Part shown: positions 11,158-20,732 of the stretch, in pieces
How positions within the stretch are numbered: the first letter of the stretch is position 1
How the letters are laid out: each line of letters starts with the position of its first letter
Assembly: GCA_002066995.1 (NCBI GenBank)
Contig: MWTC01000003.1
Coordinates: forward strand, 84,706 to 148,705
Length of the DNA stretch: 64,000 nt
Direction: 5' to 3'
Origin: Sphingobacteriales bacterium UTBCD1
Lineage (GTDB): Bacteria; Bacteroidota; Bacteroidia; Chitinophagales; Chitinophagaceae
Notes under the pieces: generated by a model
What the model was told of the DNA's origin: nothing
What the model saw: the letters and a program-made list of their open reading frames with translations, nothing else
Database searches by the model: none
Position numbers and translations under genes: made by a program

Positions 11158-11820
11158 CTATTCTGATTTTAATCGCTTTATCAATACAACGAGCTTTTTA
11201 ATCTTCTCTTTTAACTCATCATAATTTTTATTTTTCAAAACATCATGGCCGATGAGTTTACTGCCCATCCCAACAGAGCATACCCCGGAGCGATACCATG
11301 CTACCAGGTTTTTTTCGGAACTATCCACTCCTCCTGTTACAATAAAATCCAATTCCGTGAAAAGTGGCTTTACAGCTTCCACAAAAGAAGGTCCCAGAAT
11401 ATTCCCGGGAAATAATTTTATCAGGGTGCATCCTGATTTCTCTGCTGTATGAATTTCTGAAGGAGTCATACAACCTGGTATCCATAATACCCTGTGCTTG
11501 CTTGTAACATCTAAGACAGATTTATCAAAAACCGGACTAATCAACAGATCGGCGCCTGCCTGAATAAAAGTCTCCGCATCTGCAGCCGACTTGATTGTTC
11601 CTGCTGCCAGAATCAAATCTTTCATTTCGACATCTCTCGTTTTCACCAGCAGATTAAATATTTCTGCAGCCTGCGGTCCCCGGTTGACGAATTCTGCTAT
11701 CCGCACACCGGCTGCAAACATCGCCCTTACAATTTCAATACATACTTTTCTATCATGATGATAAAATAACGGGAGAAACCCGCTTTCTTTAATCTTTTTT
11801 ATAATCTCTTCTATATTCAT
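11158..11820 (-). CDS. eda: KDPG / 4-hydroxy-2-oxoglutarate aldolase
   Basis: Cleaves 2-keto-3-deoxy-6-phosphogluconate to pyruvate and glyceraldehyde 3-phosphate, the last step of uronate breakdown. The 220-residue TIM-barrel has the Schiff-base Lys in GCTLIKLFPGNI (about residue 136), an active-site Glu in GVRIAEFVNRG, and the phosphate-binding DFIVTGGVD. Its ATG overlaps the kdgK stop by four bases (ATGA), so translation of the kinase and aldolase is likely coupled. This fits their consecutive steps. Confidence 0.93.
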   Translation of the reverse strand: MNIEEIIKKIKESGFLPLFYHHDRKVCIEIVRAMFAAGVRIAEFVNRGPQAAEIFNLLVKTRDVEMKDLILAAGTIKSAADAETFIQAGADLLISPVFDKSVLDVTSKHRVLWIPGCMTPSEIHTAEKSGCTLIKLFPGNILGPSFVEAVKPLFTELDFIVTGGVDSSEKNLVAWYRSGVCSVGMGSKLIGHDVLKNKNYDELKEKIKKLVVLIKRLKSE

Positions 11821-12848
11821 TTTAATCTTGCTTTTATTTGTTCAACAGTCTGCCTGGTAGAATCACCAGGCTCACTTAGTTTCCCCGTTGCAGCAGCTGT
11901 CGCAAAATTTACCGTACGCAAACGGTCATAACCGTTTAAATACCCGTAAATGACTGATGCCATAAAACAATCACCGCTACCCGCCTTATCAACCACATTA
12001 CTTATTGGAAAACTTTCTGATACAACCATTTCTTCATGATTGCTATACAGCAATGCCCAATATTCTTTTTCCAAACGAAAAGTATAAACAATAATCAAAG
12101 CATTCCGATACCGTTTTTTCAATAACAAAACATTTTCTCTAGCCGCTGCAATCATTCTTTTTTTACTCTCTCCGTTACTGCTACTGATACCTGTATCAGT
12201 TCCCAGTAAAGCATCAACTGACCAGATATTACCCATGATGACCTGGCAATATTTAACAAGGTCCGGCATTATTTCTTTTGGCGATTTTCCATATTGCCAA
12301 AGTTTCGAACGATAATTCAAGTCAACTGAAATCATTAATCCTTTTGCAGCTGCTGCTTCTAACGCTTCTTTGCAAATAAGCGCAACATTTTCATTCAATG
12401 CCGGGCTGATAGCTGAAAAATGAAACCAATTACAATCTTTTAATGCTTTATCCCAATCAATCATTCCGGTTTTAAGTTCTGAAAAGGATGACCCTTCCCG
12501 GTCATAAATTACATTTGTACTTTTTAAATCTGCACCCTGGGATAAATAATAAATGCCGATACGATTACCTGAAAAAGTTATGAATGAAGTATCAATTTTC
12601 CGGGATTGAAGTTCTTGAATGATTTCCTTTCCAAGAAAATTATCCGGCAAAGCCGTGCTATACCGCACCGGGATATTCCAGTTAGCAAGTGCAGAAGCCA
12701 CATTTAGTTCTGCACCGCCTATATATACCGGTGCAACTGACTGGCGGATCCATTGCCCGTTCAATGAAGGCGAAAACCGCAACAATAATTCTCCAAAACA
12801 GAAAACAGAGCTATTACTATTTTTTACTGCATTCATTTTAAATATCAT
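11817..12848 (-). CDS. kdgK: 2-keto-3-deoxygluconate kinase (PfkB family)
   Basis: Phosphorylates 2-keto-3-deoxygluconate (KDG) to KDPG. The 343-residue ribokinase-fold protein has the N-terminal CFGELLLRFSP and sugar-binding GGAELNVASALANW, and the C-terminal PfkB signature NVVDKAGSGDCFMASVIYGY with its catalytic Asp in GSGD. A second ATG four codons in (MNAVKNS) is an equally possible start. It lies 27 bases after kduD and overlaps eda, in pathway order. KDG-specificity rests mainly on this context; PfkB kinases are hard to assign from sequence alone. Confidence 0.9.
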   Translation of the reverse strand: MIFKMNAVKNSNSSVFCFGELLLRFSPSLNGQWIRQSVAPVYIGGAELNVASALANWNIPVRYSTALPDNFLGKEIIQELQSRKIDTSFITFSGNRIGIYYLSQGADLKSTNVIYDREGSSFSELKTGMIDWDKALKDCNWFHFSAISPALNENVALICKEALEAAAAKGLMISVDLNYRSKLWQYGKSPKEIMPDLVKYCQVIMGNIWSVDALLGTDTGISSSNGESKKRMIAAARENVLLLKKRYRNALIIVYTFRLEKEYWALLYSNHEEMVVSESFPISNVVDKAGSGDCFMASVIYGYLNGYDRLRTVNFATAAATGKLSEPGDSTRQTVEQIKARLK

Positions 12849-12875
12849 TTACGTTTATACCCTCTTAAAGAAGAT

Positions 12876-13649
12876 TCATCTCCCCATCCATCCGCCATCC
12901 ACAGTCACAATTGTTCCATGCATATAACCGGAAGCGGGAGAAGCCAGAAAAATTACCGGGCCTTTAAAATCTTCCGGACGCCCCCATCTCCCGGCAGGAA
13001 TTCTTTCCAAAATGGATGCACTTCTTTTTTCATCAGCCCGCAATGCTGCAGTGTTATCAGTGGCAACATACCCAGGTGCAACTGCATTTACGTTTACTCC
13101 TTTTGATGCCCATTCGTTGGCAAATGCTTTTACCAAAATTCCGATGGCACCCTTACTTGCGGCATACCCCGGAACAGTAACTCCTCCCTGGAAACTCAGC
13201 AGGGATGCAGTGAAAATAATTTTACCGCTACCTCTTACCACCATCTCTTTTCCAATTTCTCTTGTCAGGATAAACGGTGCGGTTTGATTTATTGCAATTA
13301 CTTCATCCCAATATTCATCCGGATGTTCGGCTATTGGTTTTCGTAATATGGTTCCCGCATTATTAACCAATATATCAATTACAGGATGCTCTTTTTTTAT
13401 CTGCTCAATAAAGCCATATAAAGAAGCCCGGTTTTTAAAATCGCACTGATAAGGATAAAATTTTTTGCCAAGCATCTGCACAGATTTTTCTATATCACTC
13501 CCTTCCTTTTCAAGATTGGCTGATACACCTATAATATCTGCACCGGCTCCGGCCAAAGCTTCTGCCATTGTCTTGCCAATACCACGATTGCACCCGGTAA
13601 CCAGGGCAAGTTTTCCGTCAATCCGAAAAAGAGAACTTACAGTATCCAT
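12876..13649 (-). CDS. kduD: 2-deoxy-D-gluconate 3-dehydrogenase / DKII reductase
   Basis: A 257-residue short-chain dehydrogenase that in this pathway reduces 3-deoxy-D-glycero-2,5-hexodiulosonate to KDG with NAD(P)H. Visible are the cofactor loop ALVTGCNRGIGKTMA, the structural DILVNNAGT, the catalytic Ser (FTASLLSF) and the YxxxK pair in GYAASKGAIG, and the C-terminal GTIVTVDGGWMGR. Assignment to KduD rather than another SDR rests on overall similarity plus its place between kduI and kdgK. It is 11 bases downstream of the DUF4861 gene and in the same operon. Confidence 0.9.
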   Translation of the reverse strand: MDTVSSLFRIDGKLALVTGCNRGIGKTMAEALAGAGADIIGVSANLEKEGSDIEKSVQMLGKKFYPYQCDFKNRASLYGFIEQIKKEHPVIDILVNNAGTILRKPIAEHPDEYWDEVIAINQTAPFILTREIGKEMVVRGSGKIIFTASLLSFQGGVTVPGYAASKGAIGILVKAFANEWASKGVNVNAVAPGYVATDNTAALRADEKRSASILERIPAGRWGRPEDFKGPVIFLASPASGYMHGTIVTVDGGWMGR

Positions 13650-13660
13650 ATCCCGTTAAT

Positions 13661-14788
13661 TTATTTTTTCACAGTGATCTGCAGTGGATGTTCAAGCTTT
13701 TTTTTAAACGATTGAAGATAACCAAACCATTGCTCAGATGAAGTGATTTCTCCTGCTCTATCCCATGCTGCTCCTGTGTAGTAAATCAAAGCCTGGCCTG
13801 GTTTCACAAGTGATTCGGTAAGCAGATGCCCTTTCTTCATCATCATTTGCTGTACAGCCCGTAGAAAAACACAACCAACACCCGTTGTTCCATCCTGGGT
13901 ATTCTTCGGTTCCCAGTAGCCCATCACACCATTTCTTTCATCAAAAAATTCAGCACCGGGTTCATTTCTTTTTACAATTCCGGTAACAACCGGCATAACC
14001 GGTGTCTTCGAAAAATAATAATTGTCTTCTACCCTGCTGAGTTGGGAGCCTGCATCAAGTGAAATGGTCTTGGTGACCCGTACTTCCTGGCCCGATACAT
14101 TCCATTCATCGTATTCCAATTCAAAAGCAGAACGAAGCGGACCATTATCCAAAACTTTCCAGTAATGATAGTTTTTGGAATACCATATTGAATCATCTAC
14201 ATAGGGATCACTGTCACCAGCGCCAAGAGAAAAACCAACATGATAGTAGTCAAGCCCGTCTCCATGGTCAATATGATATTCACCCCGCTTGTATCTTTCA
14301 TTAAGGATAAGACTGTCTGTACGCTTCACCCACACATCCATTCCGTATGCGTTTTCATCAGTACTTTCCAGTGCCTTACCATACATACGAAATGCAATTT
14401 TATCATTTTCCCAAGCAAAATCTTCTTTTCTTTCAGGCACATAACGGCAATAGGTTTTATCAGGAAATGCATCACGCACCCCTTTTTTTATTTGCAAAAC
14501 AAGTTTGCCGTTTGCAGGCAACGATACCAATATTAAAAGATTCTGCACCTGCTTTGAATCCCTGTATTCCAGCTGGTACGGAAGTTGTTTGCCGGTATTT
14601 GAATTAAATACAATAAACATAGTAGTATCAATGGAAGGATAAGCTTTCAGAATTTCTGCCCAGGGAACAGACAGTACTTCTTCGTTTCTTGCAATATCCA
14701 ATGGATTTTTAATGTCCACAATCGCCTGGCAATAGCAAGCCTGTGCTTTTAGAAAAAGACCTGCAGCAAAAAGAATAAATACCCTCAT
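13661..14788 (-). CDS. Secreted DUF4861 protein of the PUL
   Basis: A 375-residue protein with a Sec signal (MRVFILFAAGLFLKAQACYC) that matches my recollection of DUF4861, a family repeatedly seen in uronate-degrading PULs of Bacteroidota and without a settled function that I know of. After the signal comes a beta-rich domain (VDIKNPLDIARNEEVLSVPW), then a region rich in aromatic and acidic residues (HIDHGDGLDYYHVGFSLGAG) that suggests a sugar-binding cleft. It lies between kduI and kduD, 37 and 11 bases from them, so it is made together with the uronate enzymes yet exported. A lyase, epimerase or hydrolase acting on the oligosaccharide in the periplasm is possible; this is inference. Confidence 0.75.
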   Translation of the reverse strand: MRVFILFAAGLFLKAQACYCQAIVDIKNPLDIARNEEVLSVPWAEILKAYPSIDTTMFIVFNSNTGKQLPYQLEYRDSKQVQNLLILVSLPANGKLVLQIKKGVRDAFPDKTYCRYVPERKEDFAWENDKIAFRMYGKALESTDENAYGMDVWVKRTDSLILNERYKRGEYHIDHGDGLDYYHVGFSLGAGDSDPYVDDSIWYSKNYHYWKVLDNGPLRSAFELEYDEWNVSGQEVRVTKTISLDAGSQLSRVEDNYYFSKTPVMPVVTGIVKRNEPGAEFFDERNGVMGYWEPKNTQDGTTGVGCVFLRAVQQMMMKKGHLLTESLVKPGQALIYYTGAAWDRAGEITSSEQWFGYLQSFKKKLEHPLQITVKK

Positions 14789-14825
14789 ACTAATGAATTG
14801 TTTTTTTATTCAATAATAATTTTCT

Positions 14826-15668
14826 TTACCTCAGCCCGGTAATTTCACAACGATCCATATCGTCATAATCAAGGTTTTCACCGGCCATTCCCCAGATAAA
14901 AGTATAATTGCTGGTACCGGCTCCCGCATGTATGCTCCAGTTAGGTGAAATCACTGCCTGCTCATTTTGTAACCAGATATGTCTCGTTTCCTGCGGCTGA
15001 CCCATAAAATGACAAACAGAATGTCCCTGAGGCAGATCAAAATAAAAATATACTTCCATCCTTCGGTCATGCGTATGTGCCGGCATAGTGTTCCAGACAC
15101 TTCCTGGTTTTAATTCAGTCATACCGACCTGTAATTGACAAACAGGTAACACACTTGCCACTATCAACTTATTAATAACACGATGATTTGAAGTAGCAGC
15201 ACTTCCCAATTCAACAACAGCAGCATCCCGGCCAGAGATTTTTCCTGCGGGGTACGAATGATGTGCCGGCGCAGAACTGATATAAAATTTTGCAGGCTCT
15301 TTACCATTTTCAGAGATGAACTGAACAACTTCTGTTCCTTTTCCGAGATACAAAGCCTCTTTATAATTAAGTTCATAAACTACACCATCGGCAGTTACAT
15401 TTCCTTTTCCGCCAACATTGATAATACCAACTTCTCTTCTTTCCAAAAAATAACCGGCTTTTAATTCATCGGGATTGGGCAAAGTTAGAATTTCATTTAC
15501 AGGCATGGCTCCGCCGGCAATAAAGCGATCATAATGCGTCAGGGTTAAACAAACGGTATCTGCTTCAAATATTTTTTTAATTAGAAAAGCATTCCGAAGC
15601 TCCTCTGTATTCATTCTTTTTACTTCCCCGGGGCTTGATGCATACCGGCTTTCAAAAAATACATTCAT
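14826..15668 (-). CDS. kduI: 5-dehydro-4-deoxy-D-glucuronate isomerase
   Basis: Isomerises the 4-deoxy-5-keto uronate that forms spontaneously from unsaturated uronates to 3-deoxy-2,5-hexodiulosonate. The 280-residue double-cupin has the Zn-binding cluster PAHTHDRRMEVYFYFD and the later His in NWSIHAGAGTSNYTFIWGM, and the family start MNVFFESRYASSPGEVKRM. It is cytoplasmic (no signal). Its presence strongly implies that the PUL makes Delta-4,5-unsaturated uronates, in agreement with the lyase and GH88 upstream. It follows GH95 by 39 bases. Confidence 0.96.
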   Translation of the reverse strand: MNVFFESRYASSPGEVKRMNTEELRNAFLIKKIFEADTVCLTLTHYDRFIAGGAMPVNEILTLPNPDELKAGYFLERREVGIINVGGKGNVTADGVVYELNYKEALYLGKGTEVVQFISENGKEPAKFYISSAPAHHSYPAGKISGRDAAVVELGSAATSNHRVINKLIVASVLPVCQLQVGMTELKPGSVWNTMPAHTHDRRMEVYFYFDLPQGHSVCHFMGQPQETRHIWLQNEQAVISPNWSIHAGAGTSNYTFIWGMAGENLDYDDMDRCEITGLR

Positions 15669-15707
15669 ATGCTATAAATTTTAATAATCATAATTTTATT
15701 AAGAATA

Positions 15708-18077
15708 TTATTTTAACCAATCATTCAGTTCATATTTTTTCCAGGCTTCAGTTTTAAAGGTTTTTATTTCCCCCTTATAACGAACCGTGCAATCACCCCC
15801 CGCTTTTGAAAAAATGGAAGCGTTAAAAAGTTTCCCGTCTTTCCATTTCATATCCACGACAAACCCACCTCTTGCACAAAGCCCTTTTACAAAACCGTTG
15901 CTCCATTCTTTTGGCAAAGCAGGCAATAAATCAACAGTCCCGTTTTGTGATTGCAAAAGCATTTCAGCAATGCCCGCTGTACCGCCGAAATTGCCATCAA
16001 TCTGAAATGGCGGATGCGTATCAAACAAATTTTTCAATGTTGATTTCTGTAACAATGCCATTACATTTCTATAAGCATTTTCTGCATCCTGCAAGCGGGC
16101 ATAAAAATTAATGATCCAGGCCCGGCTCCATCCTGTATGCCCTCCACCGTTTTGTAACCTTCTTTCCAGGGTTCGCTTTGCCGCTTCAAAAAGATCAGGC
16201 GTTTGTGGATTAATAATATTTTCCGGGTATAAACCAAACAAATGAGAAATATGCCGGTGGCCGGGATCTGTTTCTTCATAATCTTCTATCCATTCCTGAA
16301 TGGTATTGTACCGCTTACTTATTTGAACCGGCGGCAATTGTTTCAATGTATTTTGTAAGGCTGCGATAAATGATGTATCCGTGTTTAATTCCTTTACTGC
16401 CTCTATGCAGGCATTATAAAGCGACCTGATCATTTCCACATCAATGGTAGGGGCATACGTAATCTGGCTTTCACCTCCATCGGGAAGTTTAAAAGTATTT
16501 TCCGGTGACATGGATGGCGCTGTGACGAGATAACCTTTTTTATCTCTGATCAAAAAGCTTTGTACAAACTGCACCGCTTCTTTCATGATAGGGTAAGCTT
16601 TTTGAAAAAGAAATTTTTTATCTTTTGTAAAGAGATAATGTTCCCACAAATGCAAACAAAGCCATGCAGCCGATAAAGGAGATGTTCCCCACTGAATACC
16701 GGCATTGATTGCAGTCTTACCAAAAATATCTGTGGCATGGTGCATGGTCCATCCTTCTGCATTGTACATTTCCTTTGCAGTAACACGGCCAGGCACACGA
16801 TAATTGTCAATGAAATTAAAAAGAGGAAGGGCCGTTTCACTCAAATTACACACTTCAGCAGGCCAATAATTCATCTCCAGGTTGATATTGGTATGATAAT
16901 CCGAGTTCCAGGGAGCAATATAATCCTGATTCCATTTACCCTGAAGGTTTGCCGGTAAAACTCCTGGGCTTCGTGAGGAACTCATCAAGAGATATCTGCC
17001 ATATTGAAAATACAAAGCTACCAGCTGCGGGTCATCGGTTCCTGATTTTAGTGAATCCAGCCTTTTATCCGTAGGAATACCGGATCGGTCCGTGTTTCCT
17101 ATTTGCAGTTGTACCCGGTTAAAAAAAGATTGATATTCTTTTAAATGCTGCTGCTTCAATTGTTCAACACTAAATACAGAGGCTTTTTTCAGAATATTTT
17201 CACAGGTGGCTTTGCTGTCAATAGAGCGATCAAAATTTAATTTCGAAGAATTATAATCGGTTGCGGCCGTAAGCAAAATGGTTACTTCTCTGGCATTTTG
17301 GATAAGTATTGCATTGTAACCAGCCCGGATATTGCCGCCAATCTGTTTTGCCTGTAACAATGCATGAAATTTCATATCCATTCCTCCTTCGCCATTCAAT
17401 GAATCAGTAACGTCAACAACCTGGCCGCTCATCAGCAGGCGATCGTTTCCAACGGCAGTAACAGTAGCATCCCTTTCCCGGGTAAGATTTATTTTACAGG
17501 TAATGGCATGGGGACTGCTTGCAGATATTTTAACTACAATACAGTTTTGCGGAGCAGAAGCAAATATTTCTCTTGTATATTTTACTCCATGTATCTCATA
17601 GGTGGTAGTAACGATTCCGGTTTCGAGATTCAACTCATGGTGATAATTTTTCACCGCTTCCACTTCTCCGAAATCGAGCAATATGTCCCCGAGGGGTTGA
17701 TAAGACCTGAACCGGGGAGGCGTAGCCAGCAGGTATCGGGTACTCAACTCTTCTGCTTTTTCATTTTCACCATTCAATAAGAGTTGTTGTATTTCTTTCA
17801 AATGTGATCTGGCTCCAGGGTTATTTACATCAATACTCCTGCCTGCCCAAAGGCTTTCTTCATTCAGTTGAATGCGTTCGTTTGTTACTCTGCCAAAAAC
17901 CATAGCTCCTAAACTTCCATTACCCACAGGAAGCGCATCATTCCAGGTAGCTGCCGGTTGTTTGTACCATAAAGCAAGTGCGTTGTTTTGCTGAGCATTC
18001 AATATTGTTTTTAATAAAAATGGCAACAGAACAAAAAGTAGAATTTGCTTTACCGGTATATAAAAATTTTGTTTCAC
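15708..18077 (-). CDS. Glycoside hydrolase family 95 (alpha-L-fucosidase/galactosidase)
   Basis: A 789-residue secreted GH95 enzyme, a family of inverting alpha-1,2-L-fucosidases and alpha-L-galactosidases. A Sec signal (ends ...KTILNAQQ) is followed by [20 protein letters not shown] and [20 protein letters not shown], the family's N-terminal signature. The catalytic toroid has the Asn cluster [14 protein letters not shown], the acidic [20 protein letters not shown] and the C-terminal [16 protein letters not shown] with [11 protein letters not shown], which holds the expected catalytic Asp. All key residues seem present. With GH29 it would remove L-fucose (or L-galactose) side groups before the uronate backbone is processed. 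Linkage cannot be told from sequence. Confidence 0.93.
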   Translation of the reverse strand: MKQNFYIPVKQILLFVLLPFLLKTILNAQQNNALALWYKQPAATWNDALPVGNGSLGAMVFGRVTNERIQLNEESLWAGRSIDVNNPGARSHLKEIQQLLLNGENEKAEELSTRYLLATPPRFRSYQPLGDILLDFGEVEAVKNYHHELNLETGIVTTTYEIHGVKYTREIFASAPQNCIVVKISASSPHAITCKINLTRERDATVTAVGNDRLLMSGQVVDVTDSLNGEGGMDMKFHALLQAKQIGGNIRAGYNAILIQNAREVTILLTAATDYNSSKLNFDRSIDSKATCENILKKASVFSVEQLKQQHLKEYQSFFNRVQLQIGNTDRSGIPTDKRLDSLKSGTDDPQLVALYFQYGRYLLMSSSRSPGVLPANLQGKWNQDYIAPWNSDYHTNINLEMNYWPAEVCNLSETALPLFNFIDNYRVPGRVTAKEMYNAEGWTMHHATDIFGKTAINAGIQWGTSPLSAAWLCLHLWEHYLFTKDKKFLFQKAYPIMKEAVQFVQSFLIRDKKGYLVTAPSMSPENTFKLPDGGESQITYAPTIDVEMIRSLYNACIEAVKELNTDTSFIAALQNTLKQLPPVQISKRYNTIQEWIEDYEETDPGHRHISHLFGLYPENIINPQTPDLFEAAKRTLERRLQNGGGHTGWSRAWIINFYARLQDAENAYRNVMALLQKSTLKNLFDTHPPFQIDGNFGGTAGIAEMLLQSQNGTVDLLPALPKEWSNGFVKGLCARGGFVVDMKWKDGKLFNASIFSKAGGDCTVRYKGEIKTFKTEAWKKYELNDWLK

Positions 18078-18125
18078 TTAAAAACAGGTGTGCTTGTTTT
18101 AAAATAAAATTTACTTTTTCATACT

Positions 18126-19436
18126 CTACCATTCCACCTTATAATCTTTTTTCAGCGTCTGCCCGCCCCATGCCTTTTTACTTGTCCAATCTACCGGAGG
18201 ATCTGTCCAGAAACGATTATCTGCAGGCAAACCGAGTGGAAGAAATCCAAGTGTTGCCATATACAAACTCCCGGTGGATGTGTATTGATCAGCCACCATG
18301 GGCTGATGCCCGTTGAATCCAAGAACCAACCATCCATTACTGTCAAAATTCTGATTGCCGTCATACATGTTGTGCATCACTTTGGTTAATGCGCAACGCA
18401 CTTGTGCCGGTAAAATATATTCCGGCAGTTTTTCCATCAATGCGGTTTGACCCAAAGCCTGGAAAGCCGCTGTACGATAAGTGATGGAGCGTCCGAATGC
18501 AGGATAAGTTCCATCCGGTGAAATAATACGTTCCAGGAACTCTGAGTAACGAACCATTCTTTTCAAAGCAATATCATAATCCTGCTGTAGCGAAAATTTC
18601 TTTTCTGTTGTAATCTTCAAAAGATCTACCAGCATAGGATGAATGACATAAGAATTGTAATAATCCATGCTGAAATGTTCGCCATCGCTGTACCAACCAT
18701 CGCCCACATACCACTCCTTCATTTTGCGTAGTGCAAAATCTATTCGGGATGGGTCATACTGCTCGCTAATCTTCATCAGGAAACCCTCGGTGATACCGGC
18801 AAACAACAACCAATTATTATATGCTCCTTTTCTGTTTCGCAATGATTTGAATTCTTCAATAAATCTTTTTTTAGTTAACGAGTCAAGCGGTTCCCATAAA
18901 GTTTTCGGGGCTCTTAGAAAGGCCTGAGCAAGATAAGCTGCGTCCACAATGGGTTGCAGTTCGGTTCGGAAATTCAGATAATCGGGACTGTTCGGATCCA
19001 CTGCATGTACTAAACCTTTCAATAATTCATCCCGCAGTTGTTTCCTCAATACTCCTTCTTTAGTATTGTCATCCGGTAATGCCACCCAGGGAGCAATCCC
19101 AGCCATAGTTCTTCCCACCGCTTCGAGGTAAGTAACTTTTTTTACCTGTAAATAATAATCAGGTCCTAGTTCCAGGGGGAGGTTTTTTTTCAGAGTTTCA
19201 TTTGCAAGATTGTGTACTACAGGATATGAAATTTTATACAGAGTGTTCACCCAGAATTCACGGTCCTGAGCACCGTTGGTAATTACTGATGACTTTACAG
19301 GTTCTTTTTCCGTTGGCTTCCTTTTCTGCGCAGTCATCATTAAAGGGAATACCATTATAAAAAGAATCAATATAGAAATCAATGCTGGTTTTGTATTCCG
19401 GGTTCTATTTATATTATTTATTGCTCCATTTTTCAT
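18126..19436 (-). CDS. DUF2264 protein, Sec-exported copy
   Basis: A 436-residue protein of the DUF2264 family, which has an all-helical toroid-like pattern as in many sugar-active enzymes. After a Sec signal (PALISILILFIMVFPLMMTA) the family segments follow: DREFWVNTLYKISYPVVHNL, GRTMAGIAPWVALPDDN, VDPNSPDYLNF, NWLLFAGITEGFL and WYVGDGWYSDGEHFSMDYYN. I recall a DUF2264-type family being linked to glucuronidase activity but cannot confirm it here. It sits 12 bases after its paralogue (19449-20711), so the two look like a tandem duplication that has diverged. Role in the PUL: probably an exo-acting enzyme on the uronate oligosaccharide, by inference. Confidence 0.85.
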   Translation of the reverse strand: MKNGAINNINRTRNTKPALISILILFIMVFPLMMTAQKRKPTEKEPVKSSVITNGAQDREFWVNTLYKISYPVVHNLANETLKKNLPLELGPDYYLQVKKVTYLEAVGRTMAGIAPWVALPDDNTKEGVLRKQLRDELLKGLVHAVDPNSPDYLNFRTELQPIVDAAYLAQAFLRAPKTLWEPLDSLTKKRFIEEFKSLRNRKGAYNNWLLFAGITEGFLMKISEQYDPSRIDFALRKMKEWYVGDGWYSDGEHFSMDYYNSYVIHPMLVDLLKITTEKKFSLQQDYDIALKRMVRYSEFLERIISPDGTYPAFGRSITYRTAAFQALGQTALMEKLPEYILPAQVRCALTKVMHNMYDGNQNFDSNGWLVLGFNGHQPMVADQYTSTGSLYMATLGFLPLGLPADNRFWTDPPVDWTSKKAWGGQTLKKDYKVEW

Positions 19437-19448
19437 CTTTAAATATTT

Positions 19449-20711
19449 TTAGTAATCAACGGCATAATCTTTTTTAAATGGCTTACCGCTCCAGGCTTTG
19501 CACTGAGTCCATTCGGTAAACGGCCCGCTCCAAAATTCATGAGATGCAGGAAGGCCTAGCGGCCAAAATGCAAGAGAAGTGATATACATGCTGCCTGTAT
19601 TGGAATAATAATCCGCAATTCCTTCCTGTTTATTACCGACAAGCCCTAAAGTCAGCCAACCTTCTTTAGAAAAAGTATCCGGGATAAACATTCTTTTCAT
19701 TACTGCAGTCAGGGCAGATCGTATCTGTGCCGGTTTGATATCATCCGGTAAACTATTTTCCAGGGATAATTTTACCAAAGGCCAGAATGTGCCTACACGA
19801 TAGGTGGAGGATCGTCCCACAACAAGATAAGTACCTTCGGGAGATATATAACGCTCCTGGAAACTTGCATAGCGCTGCATACGCTTATAAGCAAGATCAT
19901 AATCTTTCTTCTCTCTTCTTCCCTTTTCAACATTTGCTTTCAAGACTTCCACCAGCATGGGGTGAATGACATAACCGTTGTAATGATCAAAATGAAACCG
20001 GTCTCCATCACTATACCATCCATCACCCACATACCATTTATTAATTTTTTCAATAGCCGTGTCTATTCTTGCTGCATTAATTTCTTCGTCAATGCTCAGT
20101 AAAAAACTTTCAATCATTGCGGCAAACAACACCCAGTTGTTATTATAAGGTTCTATTTGCCGGATCATTTTAAACTCATGAATGATCCTTTTCTTTGTCG
20201 TATCATCCAAAGGCTTCCATAATACTTCCGGAGCCGATAACAATGCCTGTGCAATGTAGGCTGCATCCACTAAAGGCTGCCGGGTTTGTGCAGAACCCCA
20301 ATACAAATAATCCGGGCTCCCCGGGTCAACAGCATGAGCAAGACATTGCTGCGTTTGTAACCTGAGTCTTTTTTTTATAACAGTCTCGTTACTGTTATCA
20401 TCGGGCAGGCTGATAAAAGGCGCCAGACCTGCTATCAAACGTCCGAATGCTTCCATGTAGGCAACCTGTTTATTTCGTCCGTCCCAGATAGGACTGTACT
20501 CCACTATCATATTTTTTCTTAGCTCTCCCCTGCTCATATTGGAAAGTACCGGTGAAGCAATTTTATCAAGCAGTGATACCCAATAGTCCCGGTCATTGCG
20601 GTTTGTCTTATCGTCAATATGATTTTCTGTGCCAACTAAAATTTCTTTTACAGGAACTATTCCTGCAAAGCCAAAAAGTGATGACCATTTCAGAAAATTT
20701 CTTCTTTTCAT
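19449..20711 (-). CDS. DUF2264 protein, Tat-type signal copy
   Basis: A 420-residue DUF2264 paralogue of the gene next to it, with the same ordered segments (DRDYWVSLLDKIASPVLSNM, GRLIAGLAPFISLPDDN, VDPGSPDYLYWG, NWVLFAAMIESFLL, WYVGDGWYSDGDRFHFDHYN). Its N-terminus, MKRRNFLKWSSLFGFAG, has a twin-arginine motif (RRNFLK), unlike the Sec signal of its partner. That suggests it is exported folded, perhaps with a bound metal or cofactor. It starts 21 bases after GH29 in the operon. Whether the two paralogues have different substrates or act as a pair is open. Confidence 0.85.
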   Translation of the reverse strand: MKRRNFLKWSSLFGFAGIVPVKEILVGTENHIDDKTNRNDRDYWVSLLDKIASPVLSNMSRGELRKNMIVEYSPIWDGRNKQVAYMEAFGRLIAGLAPFISLPDDNSNETVIKKRLRLQTQQCLAHAVDPGSPDYLYWGSAQTRQPLVDAAYIAQALLSAPEVLWKPLDDTTKKRIIHEFKMIRQIEPYNNNWVLFAAMIESFLLSIDEEINAARIDTAIEKINKWYVGDGWYSDGDRFHFDHYNGYVIHPMLVEVLKANVEKGRREKKDYDLAYKRMQRYASFQERYISPEGTYLVVGRSSTYRVGTFWPLVKLSLENSLPDDIKPAQIRSALTAVMKRMFIPDTFSKEGWLTLGLVGNKQEGIADYYSNTGSMYITSLAFWPLGLPASHEFWSGPFTEWTQCKAWSGKPFKKDYAVDY

Positions 20712-20732
20712 GTGTATGCTTTACATTTTCTT

